A DNA stretch of 48,830 nt from an uncultured Clostridia bacterium (GCA_948530865.1 CAOTKV010000014.1:1-48830), one strand, 5' to 3'. Shown: positions 1 through 8,150, numbered from the stretch's first letter. The notes: generated by a model from the sequence alone, not told the origin. Numbers and translations are program-made.

Positions 1-1
1 T

Positions 2-354
2 TGGTGGAGATGAGGAGAGTCGAACTCCTGTCCAATACCCCTTCCAAATAAACTTCTCCGAGTGCAGTTTGTTATTAAATTTTCCTTTAAATATCCCAAA
101 CAAACAAAGTTTATTTAAAGTAGTTTTCAAAATATCCTACTAATAACGAAAACAATTATTAGCTTCGTTTCCCACTAATTGTCGCCTTATCTTAAGCCGT
201 GGGTTTCAAAAGTAAGACGTCGCTGGCTTAGGCAGCGAATGCTAATTCTTTATTATCAGCGTTTATTTTTAATTTATGCCTTTTTAAGTGGCCAGGCATC
301 TCCACTACTCGCTATTTATCCTTCTAGAATACTGTCGAAACCAAATACACCCCC
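2..354 (-). ncRNA. ssrA: transfer-messenger RNA (tmRNA)
   Basis: The RNA rescues stalled ribosomes by acting as alanyl-tRNA and then as a short mRNA that tags the nascent chain. Read on the minus strand, the 5' end GGGGGUG (354-348) pairs over seven positions with the 3' acceptor strand before the encoded CCA at 4-2. The T-arm sequence GTTCGACTC and the 5' GGTTTCGAC block are the usual tmRNA landmarks. A tag frame with stop lies in the middle (260-228). Length (about 353 nt) is normal for a one-piece tmRNA. A minus-strand promoter lies just upstream. Open frames across this region are not genes. Confidence 0.96.
228..260 (-). other. tmRNA proteolysis tag reading frame
   Basis: After the AAAUAAAC segment the frame GCT GAT AAT AAA GAA TTA GCA TTC GCT GCC TAA encodes ADNKELAFAA and stops. 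The hydrophobic end FAA replaces the commoner LAA but fits the xAA-type degron recognised by ClpXP-class proteases. The resume codon is assigned by position and is not proven. Confidence 0.8.
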
Positions 355-392
355 ATACATAAATATATGCTAATAAATTTGGCTACTTTACT

Positions 393-421
393 ATTATACA
401 ATATTTTAATTACTTATACAA
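393..421 (-). promoter_or_regulatory. promoter of the tmRNA gene
   Basis: On the minus strand TTGTAT (421-416), a 17-bp spacer and TATAAT (398-393) form a good housekeeping promoter. Predicted initiation lies about 30 nt before the mature tmRNA 5' end, which leaves a short leader for RNase P removal. It is divergent from the aro promoter at 452-480. Confidence 0.75.
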
Positions 422-451
422 TACTAATTACTTCCTACTTAAAATTTTTTA

Positions 452-480
452 TTGACAAAATCTAGAAAATATTGTATATT
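452..480 (+). promoter_or_regulatory. promoter of the aro attenuator and DAHP synthase
   Basis: TTGACA (452-457), 17 bp, TATATT (475-480). Transcription would start near 487, just before the ribosome binding site AAGGAGA of the leader peptide at 510. Confidence 0.85.
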
Positions 481-509
481 ATAAAAAATTATAAAGGAGA
501 AGAAAAATT

Positions 510-617
510 ATGCAATCAGTTAATAGCATATTTTCATATAACTACTTTAGTAGCGTAGCCTTTTTTGGTTTCTATGCTTATTTTTGTATGAAAAAAGCTA
601 TTAGTAAGTTGTTATAA
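510..617 (+). CDS. Phe/Tyr-rich attenuator leader peptide
   Basis: A 35-codon frame starts with ATG 9 nt after the strong site AAAGGAGA. Ten of its 35 residues are aromatic: Phe at 8, 13, 18, 19, 21 and 25, and Tyr at 10, 12, 22 and 24. It sits between a consensus promoter and an intrinsic terminator directly upstream of the first enzyme of aromatic amino acid synthesis. This layout matches classical leader peptides (such as those for phe and trp operons of enterobacteria) whose translation senses charged tRNA. The last codons (595-608) also form one arm of an alternative RNA hairpin. The function is inferred from layout and composition, and the peptide itself is not expected to act as a protein. 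Confidence 0.85.
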   Translation: MQSVNSIFSYNYFSSVAFFGFYAYFCMKKAISKLL

Positions 618-674
618 ATTTATCTTATTTCTTTGTATAAATAAATTTAAAATTAATGCCTTACTTATTAGCTT
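595..674 (+). promoter_or_regulatory. antiterminator pairing of the aro attenuator
   Basis: AAGCTA (595-600) can pair with TAGCTT (669-674), and AGTAAG (603-608) with CTTACT (660-665), giving 12 pairs around a small internal loop. This uses the 5' arm of the terminator (659-667), so the two structures exclude each other. A ribosome stalled on the aromatic codons (531-587) leaves 595-608 free and favours read-through. A ribosome finishing at the stop (615-617) covers it and favours termination. Pairing is read from sequence; the mechanism is inferred. Confidence 0.75.
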
Positions 675-689
675 AAGTAAGGTTTTTTT
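659..689 (+). terminator. intrinsic terminator of the aro attenuator
   Basis: CCTTACTTA (659-667) pairs perfectly with TAAGTAAGG (674-682), and seven T residues follow (683-689). It lies only 26 nt before the DAHP synthase start, so it must be regulated for the gene to be expressed. Confidence 0.9.
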
Positions 690-715
690 AGTGCCATAGA
701 AAGGAAGAATTTAAA

Positions 716-1744
716 ATGGGAATAAACTATATAGGAAAATTATCTTCACCAGCAGAAATAAAAAACAAATACCCTGTAACTGCTGAAATGAAAAAATTAA
801 AAGAAAAAAGAGATTTAGAAATTAAAAATATACTATCTGGAAAATCTGACAAGTTTTTGTTAATAATTGGACCTTGTTCTGCTGATTGCGAAGAAAGTGT
901 TTTAGATTATACAAAAAGACTTGCAAAAATTCAAGAAAAGGTTTCAGACAAAATTTTTATTATACCAAGAGTTTATACAAATAAACCTAGAACTACTGGT
1001 ACTGGTTATAAAGGAATGCTTCATCAACCAAATATATTAGGAAAAGAAGATATGAAAAATGGTTTAGAAGCAATAAGAAAATTACATATAGATGTTGTAA
1101 AAGAAACAGGATTAACTTGTGCAGATGAAATGCTATATCCTGAAAATTATGAATATCTTTCAGACATACTTTCATATGTTGCAATTGGTGCAAGATCTGT
1201 TGAAGATCAACATCATAGAATGACTGCAAGCGGATTTGATATGCCTGCTGGTATGAAAAATCCTACAAGTGGAGATATGTCTGTAATGTTAAATTCAATT
1301 TTAGCAGCTCAAAGTTCTCACAAGTTTATTTATAGAGGCTGGGAAGTTGAAACATCTGGAAATAACTATGCTCATGCAATTCTAAGAGGATATGTAAATA
1401 ATCAAGGAAGCGCTTCCCCAAATTATCATTATGAAGATTTAATTGCATTAAATAATGAGTATATGAAAAAAGGTCTATTTAATCCTTCAGTAATTATAGA
1501 TACAAATCATTCAAATTCAGGTAAAAAATATCAGGAACAAATTAGAATTTCTAAAGAAATTTTAAATAGTAGAAATAAATCAAATGATATAAAAATGCTT
1601 GTAAAAGGTCTTATGGTAGAAAGTTATATCGAAGATGGTGCATGTACTATACAAGATAAAGTATATGGAAAATCTATTACAGATCCTTGCCTTGGTTGGG
1701 AAAAAACAGAAAAATTAATTTTTGATTTAGCAGAAATGCTATAA
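716..1744 (+). CDS. aroF: 3-deoxy-7-phosphoheptulonate (DAHP) synthase, AroFGH type
   Basis: Condenses phosphoenolpyruvate with erythrose 4-phosphate, the first step of the shikimate pathway. The 342 residues match the class I alpha (E. coli AroF/G/H-like) family: IGPCS (51-55), the phosphate-binding segment KPRTT (90-94), GARSVEDQHHR around 158 and a KNPTSGD segment that corresponds to the family KNGTDG motif. ATG 716 follows AAAGGAAG. Aromatic end products normally inhibit this class allosterically; here synthesis also appears controlled by the upstream Phe/Tyr attenuator, which suggests a Phe- and/or Tyr-responsive isozyme. No other aro gene follows: a palindromic repeat and a new promoter separate it from dapA. 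Confidence 0.95.
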   Translation: MGINYIGKLSSPAEIKNKYPVTAEMKKLKEKRDLEIKNILSGKSDKFLLIIGPCSADCEESVLDYTKRLAKIQEKVSDKIFIIPRVYTNKPRTTGTGYKGMLHQPNILGKEDMKNGLEAIRKLHIDVVKETGLTCADEMLYPENYEYLSDILSYVAIGARSVEDQHHRMTASGFDMPAGMKNPTSGDMSVMLNSILAAQSSHKFIYRGWEVETSGNNYAHAILRGYVNNQGSASPNYHYEDLIALNNEYMKKGLFNPSVIIDTNHSNSGKKYQEQIRISKEILNSRNKSNDIKMLVKGLMVESYIEDGACTIQDKVYGKSITDPCLGWEKTEKLIFDLAEML

Positions 1745-1746
1745 TG

Positions 1747-1794
1747 TAAAATTTTCAAGCGTCCCTAAATTTCATTGATTTTTTGAAAATTTTA
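1747..1794. repeat. palindromic dispersed repeat, copy 1
   Basis: Perfect 12-bp terminal arms TAAAATTTTCAA (1747-1758) and TTGAAAATTTTA (1783-1794) flank a core containing GCGTCCCTAAATTTCATTG. The core closely matches sequence in the palindrome at 12106-12176. It begins three bases after the aroF stop codon and has no following T tract, so it is not a normal terminator. Its right half carries the -35 box of the dapA promoter. Confidence 0.75.
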
Positions 1795-1803
1795 ACATAT
1801 AAT
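1775..1803 (+). promoter_or_regulatory. promoter of the dapA operon
   Basis: TTGATT (1775-1780), exactly 17 bp, TATAAT (1798-1803). The -35 box lies inside the dispersed repeat that ends at 1794. Confidence 0.75.
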
Positions 1804-1846
1804 AATATCGTAAAAAATATTAATATATTTTTACATTAAATTACTT

Positions 1847-1870
1847 TTTAAAGAATTTAATTTCTTTAAA
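1847..1870 (+). promoter_or_regulatory. hairpin next to the dapA ribosome binding site
   Basis: TTTAAAGAA (1847-1855) pairs with TTCTTTAAA (1862-1870) across a 6-nt loop, ending just before the ATAAGG binding site of dapA. It could modulate translation. The leader is too short for a lysine riboswitch. Confidence 0.4.
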
Positions 1871-1885
1871 GATAAGGATTTATTT

Positions 1886-2773
1886 ATGAAAAAAATTATT
1901 TTTAAAGGCTGTGGAACAGCTATTGTTACACCTTTTGATGAAAATGGTGTTAATTTTAAAGAATTCGAAAAACTAATCGAATTTCAAATCGCAAATAAGG
2001 TTGATAGTATTATAGTTTGCGGAACTACTGGTGAATCTTCAACTATGACTATTGATGAAAGAAAAAAAACAATTGAATTTGCTGTTAAAACTGTTAATGG
2101 TAGAATTCCTGTAATTGCTGGTACTGGTGGAAATTGTACTGCAAGTGTTATTGAATTTACAAAATGGGCTGAAAGTATTGGTATAGATGGCGCTTTAATT
2201 GTTACACCTTACTATAACAAAACTACTCAAGATGGCTTAATTGCTCATTATTCTGCAATTGCATCTCAAACAAAATTACCTATAATCTTATATAGTGTGC
2301 CAAGTAGAACTGGTGTGAATATTTTACCTCAAACTTGCAAAAAATTATCAGAAATAGAAAATATTGTTGCAATAAAAGAAGCTAGTGGTAATCTTTCACA
2401 AATTGCTGAAATTGCACATCTTTGCAAAGATAACTTAAATATTTATTCTGGTAATGATGATCAAATCACTCCTATTCTTTCTGTTGGTGGAATTGGCGTT
2501 ATTTCTGTTTTATCAAATATTGCTCCAGAATATACACATAATATTGTAGAAAATTTTGAAAATGGAAATTTTAAAAAATCTATCGAATCACAAATAAAAG
2601 CTATACCACTTGTAAAAGCTCTATTTTGTGAAGTAAATCCAATACCTGTAAAATCTGCTTTAATTATGATTGGATATAATGTTGGTATTCCTCGCCTTCC
2701 TCTTCTTGAAATGAGTGAAGCTGGAAAAGAAAAACTAAAAAGTGAATTATTAACATTTGGTTTAATAAAATAG
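1886..2773 (+). CDS. dapA: 4-hydroxy-tetrahydrodipicolinate synthase
   Basis: Condenses pyruvate with aspartate semialdehyde, the committed step towards diaminopimelate (peptidoglycan) and lysine. The 295-residue TIM-barrel protein has GTTGES at 46-51, the catalytic Tyr136 in YSVPSRTG and the Schiff-base Lys164 in AIKEAS, the normal set for the family. ATG 1886 is preceded by GATAAGG. It is the first gene of an operon with an HD-domain gene and dapB, driven by the promoter at 1775-1803. Confidence 0.96.
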   Translation: MKKIIFKGCGTAIVTPFDENGVNFKEFEKLIEFQIANKVDSIIVCGTTGESSTMTIDERKKTIEFAVKTVNGRIPVIAGTGGNCTASVIEFTKWAESIGIDGALIVTPYYNKTTQDGLIAHYSAIASQTKLPIILYSVPSRTGVNILPQTCKKLSEIENIVAIKEASGNLSQIAEIAHLCKDNLNIYSGNDDQITPILSVGGIGVISVLSNIAPEYTHNIVENFENGNFKKSIESQIKAIPLVKALFCEVNPIPVKSALIMIGYNVGIPRLPLLEMSEAGKEKLKSELLTFGLIK

Positions 2774-2821
2774 TATGTTAAAATAAATTATATAATTTTT
2801 TAAAGAATAGGAGTATTTATC

Positions 2822-3334
2822 TTGGACGCTGAAATTACAAAAGACAATGGTCAAAATTTAATTATTGCTGAACCTAGCATAAATGAATTTAAATCAATCA
2901 TTAATGATATTGCTACAAATCCTAATGTATTATCATTAAAAAATCGTGTTCAGCACAAAAATAAATCTAGATATTATCACTGCCTATGTGTATCTTTTTA
3001 TAGTTATGCAATTTGTAAAAAATTAAAACTAGACTATGTATCTGCTGCACGTGGAGCAATGTTACATGATTTTTATTATTATGATTGGAGAGATAAAAAT
3101 GTTGAAGGTCAAAAAAAATTTCATGCTTTTAGACATCCTAGAATTGCTCTAAATAATGCTAAAGATTTATTTGATCTTAATGAACTTGAAGAAGATATAA
3201 TTATAAAACACATGTGGCCTCTTACTCTTAGATTTCCCGCACACAGAGAAAGCTATATTGTAACTTTAGTAGATAAATACTGTGCTTCTCGCGAAATGAT
3301 AAAAATGCTTAGAAAGAAATTCAAATTTTTATAG
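2822..3334 (+). CDS. HD-domain putative phosphohydrolase
   Basis: A 170-residue protein of the HD metal-dependent phosphohydrolase superfamily. Visible ligands are His53 (YYHCLC), His82-Asp83 (MLHDF), further histidines at 105 and 130 (KHMWPL) and Asp151 (LVDKYCA), in the order expected for an HD fold. The start is TTG: AGGAG (2809-2813) sits 8 nt before it and no better ATG exists. The gene lies between dapA and dapB, 48 nt after the former and 14 nt before the latter, so all three are likely co-transcribed. The substrate is unknown; members of this superfamily cleave nucleotides, cyclic nucleotides or phosphoesters. A link to diaminopimelate synthesis is suggested only by position. Confidence 0.8.
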   Translation: MDAEITKDNGQNLIIAEPSINEFKSIINDIATNPNVLSLKNRVQHKNKSRYYHCLCVSFYSYAICKKLKLDYVSAARGAMLHDFYYYDWRDKNVEGQKKFHAFRHPRIALNNAKDLFDLNELEEDIIIKHMWPLTLRFPAHRESYIVTLVDKYCASREMIKMLRKKFKFL

Positions 3335-3348
3335 AAATGGAGAAAAAT

Positions 3349-4095
3349 ATGATAAAAGTATTAATAAATGGATGTAATGGAAAAATGGGACAAGAAGTTG
3401 CAAAAGAAATAAGAAAAACTCAAGATGTTGAAGTTGTTTGTGGCTTTGATAAAATAGATACTGGTGATAATTCTTTTCCTGTTTTTACAGATATAAACAA
3501 TATAAATTTAATACCAGATGTAATAATAGATTTTTCTGTACCTCAGGCTACATTAAATATATTAGAATTTGCTCATAAAAATAAAATTCCAACTGTTATT
3601 GCTACAACTGGCTTATCGGATATGGATTTAGAAAAAATAGAAAAATATTCAAAAGACTTCCCTATTTTCAGATCTCCTAACATGTCTTATGAAGTAAATC
3701 TATTATCAAAATTGGTTGCAGAACTTGCTCAAAAATTATCAGATTCAGATATTGAAATCGTAGAAACACATCATAATAGAAAAATTGATAGTCCAAGTGG
3801 TACTGCTCTAATTCTTGCAGATAGTATTAATAAAGCTTTAGACAACTCAATGTGTTACGAATATAATAGACACGGAAAACGTGAAAAAAGAAGCAAAAAA
3901 GAAATTGGTATCCATTCTATTCGAGGTGGAAACGAAGTTGGCAAACATTCTGTTATATTCTTCGGAGATAACGAAAGTTTAGAAATCACACATAATGTAA
4001 ATTCCAGAGCCGTATTTGCAAGTGGCGCTGTAAAAGCTGCTACATTTATAATTCATAAAGATTCTGGCTTATATGACATGAATGATATTTGTTAA
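3349..4095 (+). CDS. dapB: 4-hydroxy-tetrahydrodipicolinate reductase
   Basis: NAD(P)H-dependent reductase following DapA in the diaminopimelate/lysine pathway. The 248-residue product has the Rossmann motif NGCNGKMG (7-14), IATTGL (84-89), the catalytic block ETHHNRKIDSPSGTA (His141/His142, Lys145) and RGGNEVGKH. An in-frame ATG at 3337 exists, but the binding site GGAG (3339-3342) lies between it and ATG 3349, and the family begins MIKVxINGxxGxMG, so 3349 is chosen. It ends the dapA operon and is followed by a strong terminator. Confidence 0.95.
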   Translation: MIKVLINGCNGKMGQEVAKEIRKTQDVEVVCGFDKIDTGDNSFPVFTDINNINLIPDVIIDFSVPQATLNILEFAHKNKIPTVIATTGLSDMDLEKIEKYSKDFPIFRSPNMSYEVNLLSKLVAELAQKLSDSDIEIVETHHNRKIDSPSGTALILADSINKALDNSMCYEYNRHGKREKRSKKEIGIHSIRGGNEVGKHSVIFFGDNESLEITHNVNSRAVFASGAVKAATFIIHKDSGLYDMNDIC

Positions 4096-4101
4096 ATTTA
4101 T

Positions 4102-4140
4102 AAAGAAAAAAGCATGTATTTTTTACATGCTTTTTTCTTT
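4102..4140 (+). terminator. terminator after dapB
   Basis: GCATGTA (4112-4118) and TACATGC (4124-4130), extended by an A-tract on the left and a T-tract on the right, make a strong hairpin with TTTTTTCTTT. The symmetry means it can work in both directions. Confidence 0.9.
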
Positions 4141-4271
4141 AAACGCTAAATTTTCCTGTTTATTACAGTACTTATATTCTATATATTATTTCAAAAATTA
4201 ATTAGAAAAATTTATATTAAATATTGAAAATTTAATAAGAATAAAAATTGAATTAAAATAAAAGAATTAAA

Positions 4272-4324
4272 AATATTTTGAAAAAAATAAGGCAAACAAA
4301 AAACTCTATGTTTATTTGCTTGCC
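4272..4324 (-). terminator. terminator after the membrane-protein gene
   Basis: On the minus strand GGCAAGCAAATAAA pairs imperfectly with TTTGTTTGCC (4324-4291) and is followed by TTATTTTTTT. It lies 84 nt after the stop at 4408. The AT-rich stretch 4141-4271 between the two terminators shows nothing else. Confidence 0.7.
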
Positions 4325-4407
4325 CCTATATTTTGAAATTTTTTGAAATTCTATATTAGAATATTTGTTATTATAATAGATATCTATCTAAAAATCAAGC
4401 TTTTTAT

Positions 4408-6828
4408 CTATTTTTCAATATTATCTTTAATTTTCTTTACTACCTTCGCTATTGTAATTTTTTCTTTATTTTCATTTGATTCATTTTTAATTGCAAATCC
4501 AATTAATATTGTTCCTATTAATAATAAATATATCCACCATGGTATGCTAAGCCAAAATTCTCTTGTTAATGCTAATGCATTTAAAATAATTCCTAATGTT
4601 GTTACTACAAATATTGCTCCATATTTTTTGTTATAACTATATATTAAAATAGCCACAAGAGAAAGTACGTATATCATTCCATCTTTTTCGCTACTATATG
4701 ACCCTAATGCAGTAAGATAGATTAAAGAGAATAAAATATATTCAAGATTATCTGTATTTTCTGTATATTTATTAATAATTGTTTTAGTAAATAATATTGC
4801 AACCACAGTTACTCCAATCATAGTAAAAGAATAATATTCATCTAGCCCAATCTCTTTCAGTATTGTACTATATAAAATTAAACTACATATATAAAGTATT
4901 CCTCTGAAAATATCATTTTCTTTGCTATCTTTAAATATGTAAAAATGTGTTCCAGCCCAAATTAAGCAAAATATTTCTCTTATATAGAAACTTTCAAAAT
5001 TTCCTAAACATGCAAATAAATATATTCCTGAAGTTATTGTCTCTATTGATATTCTCTTTTTATAAAGAGAAATAATTGATAGATATACTGTAAATAATGT
5101 TGTAAATATTATTCTAATATCGTTGCTTGTAGAAGCTAAACTAATATATGCTAGAAATTCTAATATTGTTTTAAAAATTTTGCTATATCTATCTTTTAAA
5201 ACTTCAAATTTATTTTCAAAAAACCTAATACATATTGCTGTTATTGTTGGAATTAAAAGTATTGCATCATTTTCTAATTCTAAAAAATTAGCTCCTGTAT
5301 ATAAAACTAAACAGCTTGTAATATAAGAAATATATTTAAAAATTCTAAGCTTTTTATTTTTCATAAAACTATAACTATAAATTGCAAGTAATATAATAAA
5401 ATAAATAACATCATCTAAAAATGCTGGTTTTATAGTAGAAATCACAAGATATGCACTTACAATAAATAAATGAGATATAATAAAAAATCCTTTATTTAAA
5501 TTTTTATTTTTTACTAATTCACCAATTACAAAAACTAAAATTGCTAAAATAATATAATATGAGTATCCCTTATCAAATACATTTAAAATATTGCATCCAA
5601 TAAGAATTAAACAACTTGGAATTAAATAACTTAATATTAGTTTTCCTTTTTCTTTTGATTCTGCAAATGCAATCAATAGTAATATCCCTTCTATTATTGC
5701 AATTATAAATGGTTTTATAATTAATTCGTTATTACTTTCAATATATATAATTGCCATATTTATTATTGAAATAACTATTGAAGATTTCTGTAAAAATTCA
5801 TTCTTTGTATTTCTTAGCAATAATTGTTCTACTACAAATACTACTAAACAATAGCAAATCTGTAATAAAATTCTAAGATTTTCATTTAATACATATGAAT
5901 TAGCAAATACAGAGTACATTCCCAAAATATATATTACAGTGTTAAAAAACCATGCATTCAATTTTATATTTTCTTTTTTTATATAAAGAGTTATAAAATT
6001 AATTGCAAGTAAAACTAAGATAACAGCCTCTTGTATTCCCTTACTATATAACAAAAATATTGTTATAAAAGCTGAAATATATGGAATCGCTTGATATATA
6101 TTTTTTATAAAATTTACTTGCCCCATCTCTTTATTTCGAGATACTAATAATAAAATTATGTTATATAATAATAGATTTATTATTATTAGTCTCACACTAC
6201 TTTCAAAAATCAAACTAAATAATATAACTGATGATACTTGTGCAATAAAACTTGCATAAAATAAACCTTTATTTTTATTAGATTTATAATTAATGAAATA
6301 TACTAATGATGTTATAATTGAAGAACAAGTTAAATAAATATATTTTCCATCACCATATATAGATAGAAAATCTCCAAACAATCCAAAGATTGAGCAAGAT
6401 ATTAAGCATATTGGAATATACGCCATCGCCATATAGAAAAATGTACTACTTGTTTTTTCTAAATGGAATTTGTTTTTAGCTATTTTACTTGCTCCCAAAA
6501 ATACAACTACTAATAATATAATTACTAATGTTTTTAGTAAGTTTGGAATTGCATTCCAAGTAGAGGTAAGAAAAACAATAGCTGATAAAATTATTAATAA
6601 TGCACCTGTTATCAATATACTTGTATTTTTCTGTTCATTTGGATTTACTTTTTTCTTTTCTTTTATAACTTGATTAACACTTACATCTTTTTGAACTTCT
6701 TTTACTACTGGTTCAATTTTTTTATCTTTATTCTGTTTTAACTCTTTAATTTCTTTTTCTAATTTTTCAATTTTCTTGCTAGTACTATATACATATGCAA
6801 TAAAAATTATTAATAAAATCCCAGCCAT
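4408..6828 (-). CDS. large polytopic membrane protein (DUF2157/SCO7613-like)
   Basis: An 806-residue integral membrane protein. One N-terminal hydrophobic segment (residues 1-14) is followed by a charged coiled segment (about 16-65), then some 20 or more hydrophobic stretches fill the rest up to a lysine-rich tail. The stretch around 70-130, with a LTSTWNAIPNLLKT motif, resembles Firmicutes membrane proteins annotated as SCO7613 C-terminal or DUF2157-like; this is recall, not a search. No catalytic motif is visible. It lies 17 bp after the U32 gene and is likely co-transcribed from the promoter at 8150-8122. The function is unknown. Confidence 0.7.
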   Translation of the reverse strand: MAGILLIIFIAYVYSTSKKIEKLEKEIKELKQNKDKKIEPVVKEVQKDVSVNQVIKEKKKVNPNEQKNTSILITGALLIILSAIVFLTSTWNAIPNLLKTLVIILLVVVFLGASKIAKNKFHLEKTSSTFFYMAMAYIPICLISCSIFGLFGDFLSIYGDGKYIYLTCSSIITSLVYFINYKSNKNKGLFYASFIAQVSSVILFSLIFESSVRLIIINLLLYNIILLLVSRNKEMGQVNFIKNIYQAIPYISAFITIFLLYSKGIQEAVILVLLAINFITLYIKKENIKLNAWFFNTVIYILGMYSVFANSYVLNENLRILLQICYCLVVFVVEQLLLRNTKNEFLQKSSIVISIINMAIIYIESNNELIIKPFIIAIIEGILLLIAFAESKEKGKLILSYLIPSCLILIGCNILNVFDKGYSYYIILAILVFVIGELVKNKNLNKGFFIISHLFIVSAYLVISTIKPAFLDDVIYFIILLAIYSYSFMKNKKLRIFKYISYITSCLVLYTGANFLELENDAILLIPTITAICIRFFENKFEVLKDRYSKIFKTILEFLAYISLASTSNDIRIIFTTLFTVYLSIISLYKKRISIETITSGIYLFACLGNFESFYIREIFCLIWAGTHFYIFKDSKENDIFRGILYICSLILYSTILKEIGLDEYYSFTMIGVTVVAILFTKTIINKYTENTDNLEYILFSLIYLTALGSYSSEKDGMIYVLSLVAILIYSYNKKYGAIFVVTTLGIILNALALTREFWLSIPWWIYLLLIGTILIGFAIKNESNENKEKITIAKVVKKIKDNIEK

Positions 6829-6845
6829 AGCTTTCTCCTACAAAT

Positions 6846-8075
6846 TTATTTTTTTCTCCTTATAATCCATCCCTCTTCTACTTTTGTAGGAATTTTCAAT
6901 ATGACTTTTTGCTCTTTTACTCCTGGATTTACTGTATCAATTTCTTCCATTGTATCAGCATCCCATAATTTTTCTATATCAAACTTTAGTGGTTCTATTT
7001 TTCCTGGTATTATTAATTCTAAAGCATCACCAATACTTAATTTATTTCTAATCTCAATTAAAACTTTATCATCAATTTCTTTTATCACTTTTCCACCAAA
7101 TTCATAATTACTATTATATTGACGACCTGAATAATCTTGAAAATCTTTATTATTTCTATCATTAAAATAAAATGTTGTAAGACCTCTTGTTTTAGTTTTT
7201 TCTAATTCTTCAATATACTTATCTGCGTTAAAATTATCAGGATCTCTCATATAATCATCTATTGCATTTCTATACGCATTAACGACTGTTGCAACATAAT
7301 ATTCTGTTTTTAATCTTCCTTCTATTTTTAAACTATCTAATCCCATGTCAATAATATCTGGAATTTCTTTAATTAAGCATAAATCTTTTGAAGAAAAAAT
7401 GTATGTTCCTTTTTCATCATTTTCTACTGGCATTAAGTTTCCTGGATTATTAGTTTCTTCAACATAAACATTATAAGCCCATCTACAACTTTGCGCACAA
7501 TCTCCTAAATTACCATTTCTTTGTGCTAAAAATTCACTCAAAAAACATCTTCCAGAATATCCAAAACATAATGCACCATGTGCAAACATTTCTATATCTA
7601 AATCTTCTGGCTTATTTTTCATTATTTCTCTAATCTGTTCTTTATTTAATTCTCTTCCTAAAATAATTCTTTTAGCACCATTTCTTTGCCAAAACTTACA
7701 TGTATGATAGCTTACAGTATTAGCTTGTGTACTTATATGTATTTCAGTATCTGGAGCATATTCTCTAATAATATCTACAACTCCACCATCAGCAACTATT
7801 ATCGCATCTACTTTTAATCTATTTAATTCTTCTGCTTGTTTTTTTATTTCTTCATAAGTATCATCCCAAGCAAAAATATTTATTGCAACATGCACTCTTT
7901 TTCCTATGCTATGTGCATAATTTATAGTTCTTTCTAAATCATCATCTTGTATTTCAGATCTTGAACGTAATGATAATTTTGGTGTTCCACAATATACTGC
8001 ATCAGCTCCATACATAAAAGCAATTTTAGCTTTTTCAAATGATCCTGCTGGTGCTAACAATTCTACTTTTTTCAT
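6846..8075 (-). CDS. trhP: U32 family protein, probable tRNA 5-hydroxyuridine synthesis factor
   Basis: A 409-residue member of the U32 (YegQ/YrrN/YrrO) family. It opens with ELLAPAGSFEKAKIA and has the U32 signature E162-x-F-x-HGALC-x5-SGRC (162-177), followed by the cysteine pair GDCAQSC (193, 197), consistent with the cysteine-ligated cluster described for TrhP proteins. Members labelled peptidases or collagenases are now mainly linked to prephenate-dependent hydroxylation of U34 in tRNAs. ATG 8075 follows AAAGGA. It is the first gene of a two-gene operon and diverges from the RelA/SpoT homologue. Confidence 0.88.
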   Translation of the reverse strand: MKKVELLAPAGSFEKAKIAFMYGADAVYCGTPKLSLRSRSEIQDDDLERTINYAHSIGKRVHVAINIFAWDDTYEEIKKQAEELNRLKVDAIIVADGGVVDIIREYAPDTEIHISTQANTVSYHTCKFWQRNGAKRIILGRELNKEQIREIMKNKPEDLDIEMFAHGALCFGYSGRCFLSEFLAQRNGNLGDCAQSCRWAYNVYVEETNNPGNLMPVENDEKGTYIFSSKDLCLIKEIPDIIDMGLDSLKIEGRLKTEYYVATVVNAYRNAIDDYMRDPDNFNADKYIEELEKTKTRGLTTFYFNDRNNKDFQDYSGRQYNSNYEFGGKVIKEIDDKVLIEIRNKLSIGDALELIIPGKIEPLKFDIEKLWDADTMEEIDTVNPGVKEQKVILKIPTKVEEGWIIRRKK

Positions 8076-8121
8076 CTTAATATTCCTTTTTTATATATTT
8101 GATTTAAAAAAATCTAAGAAT

Positions 8122-8150
8122 ATTATATCATTTTATCAAAATATCTTCAA
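8122..8150 (-). promoter_or_regulatory. promoter of the U32 operon
   Basis: Minus strand TTGAAG (8150-8145), 17 bp, TATAAT (8127-8122), with an extended TGA directly before the -10 box. Confidence 0.85.

Noticed and set aside
179..373. Open frame of 64 codons on the plus strand
   Set aside because: It lies antisense to the tmRNA and has no protein features.
1804..1885. Lysine riboswitch or T-box before dapA
   Set aside because: The leader is only about 80 nt and lacks the length and conserved parts of either element.
3337..3348. Earlier ATG of dapB
   Set aside because: The ribosome binding site lies after it, and the family begins at ATG 3349.
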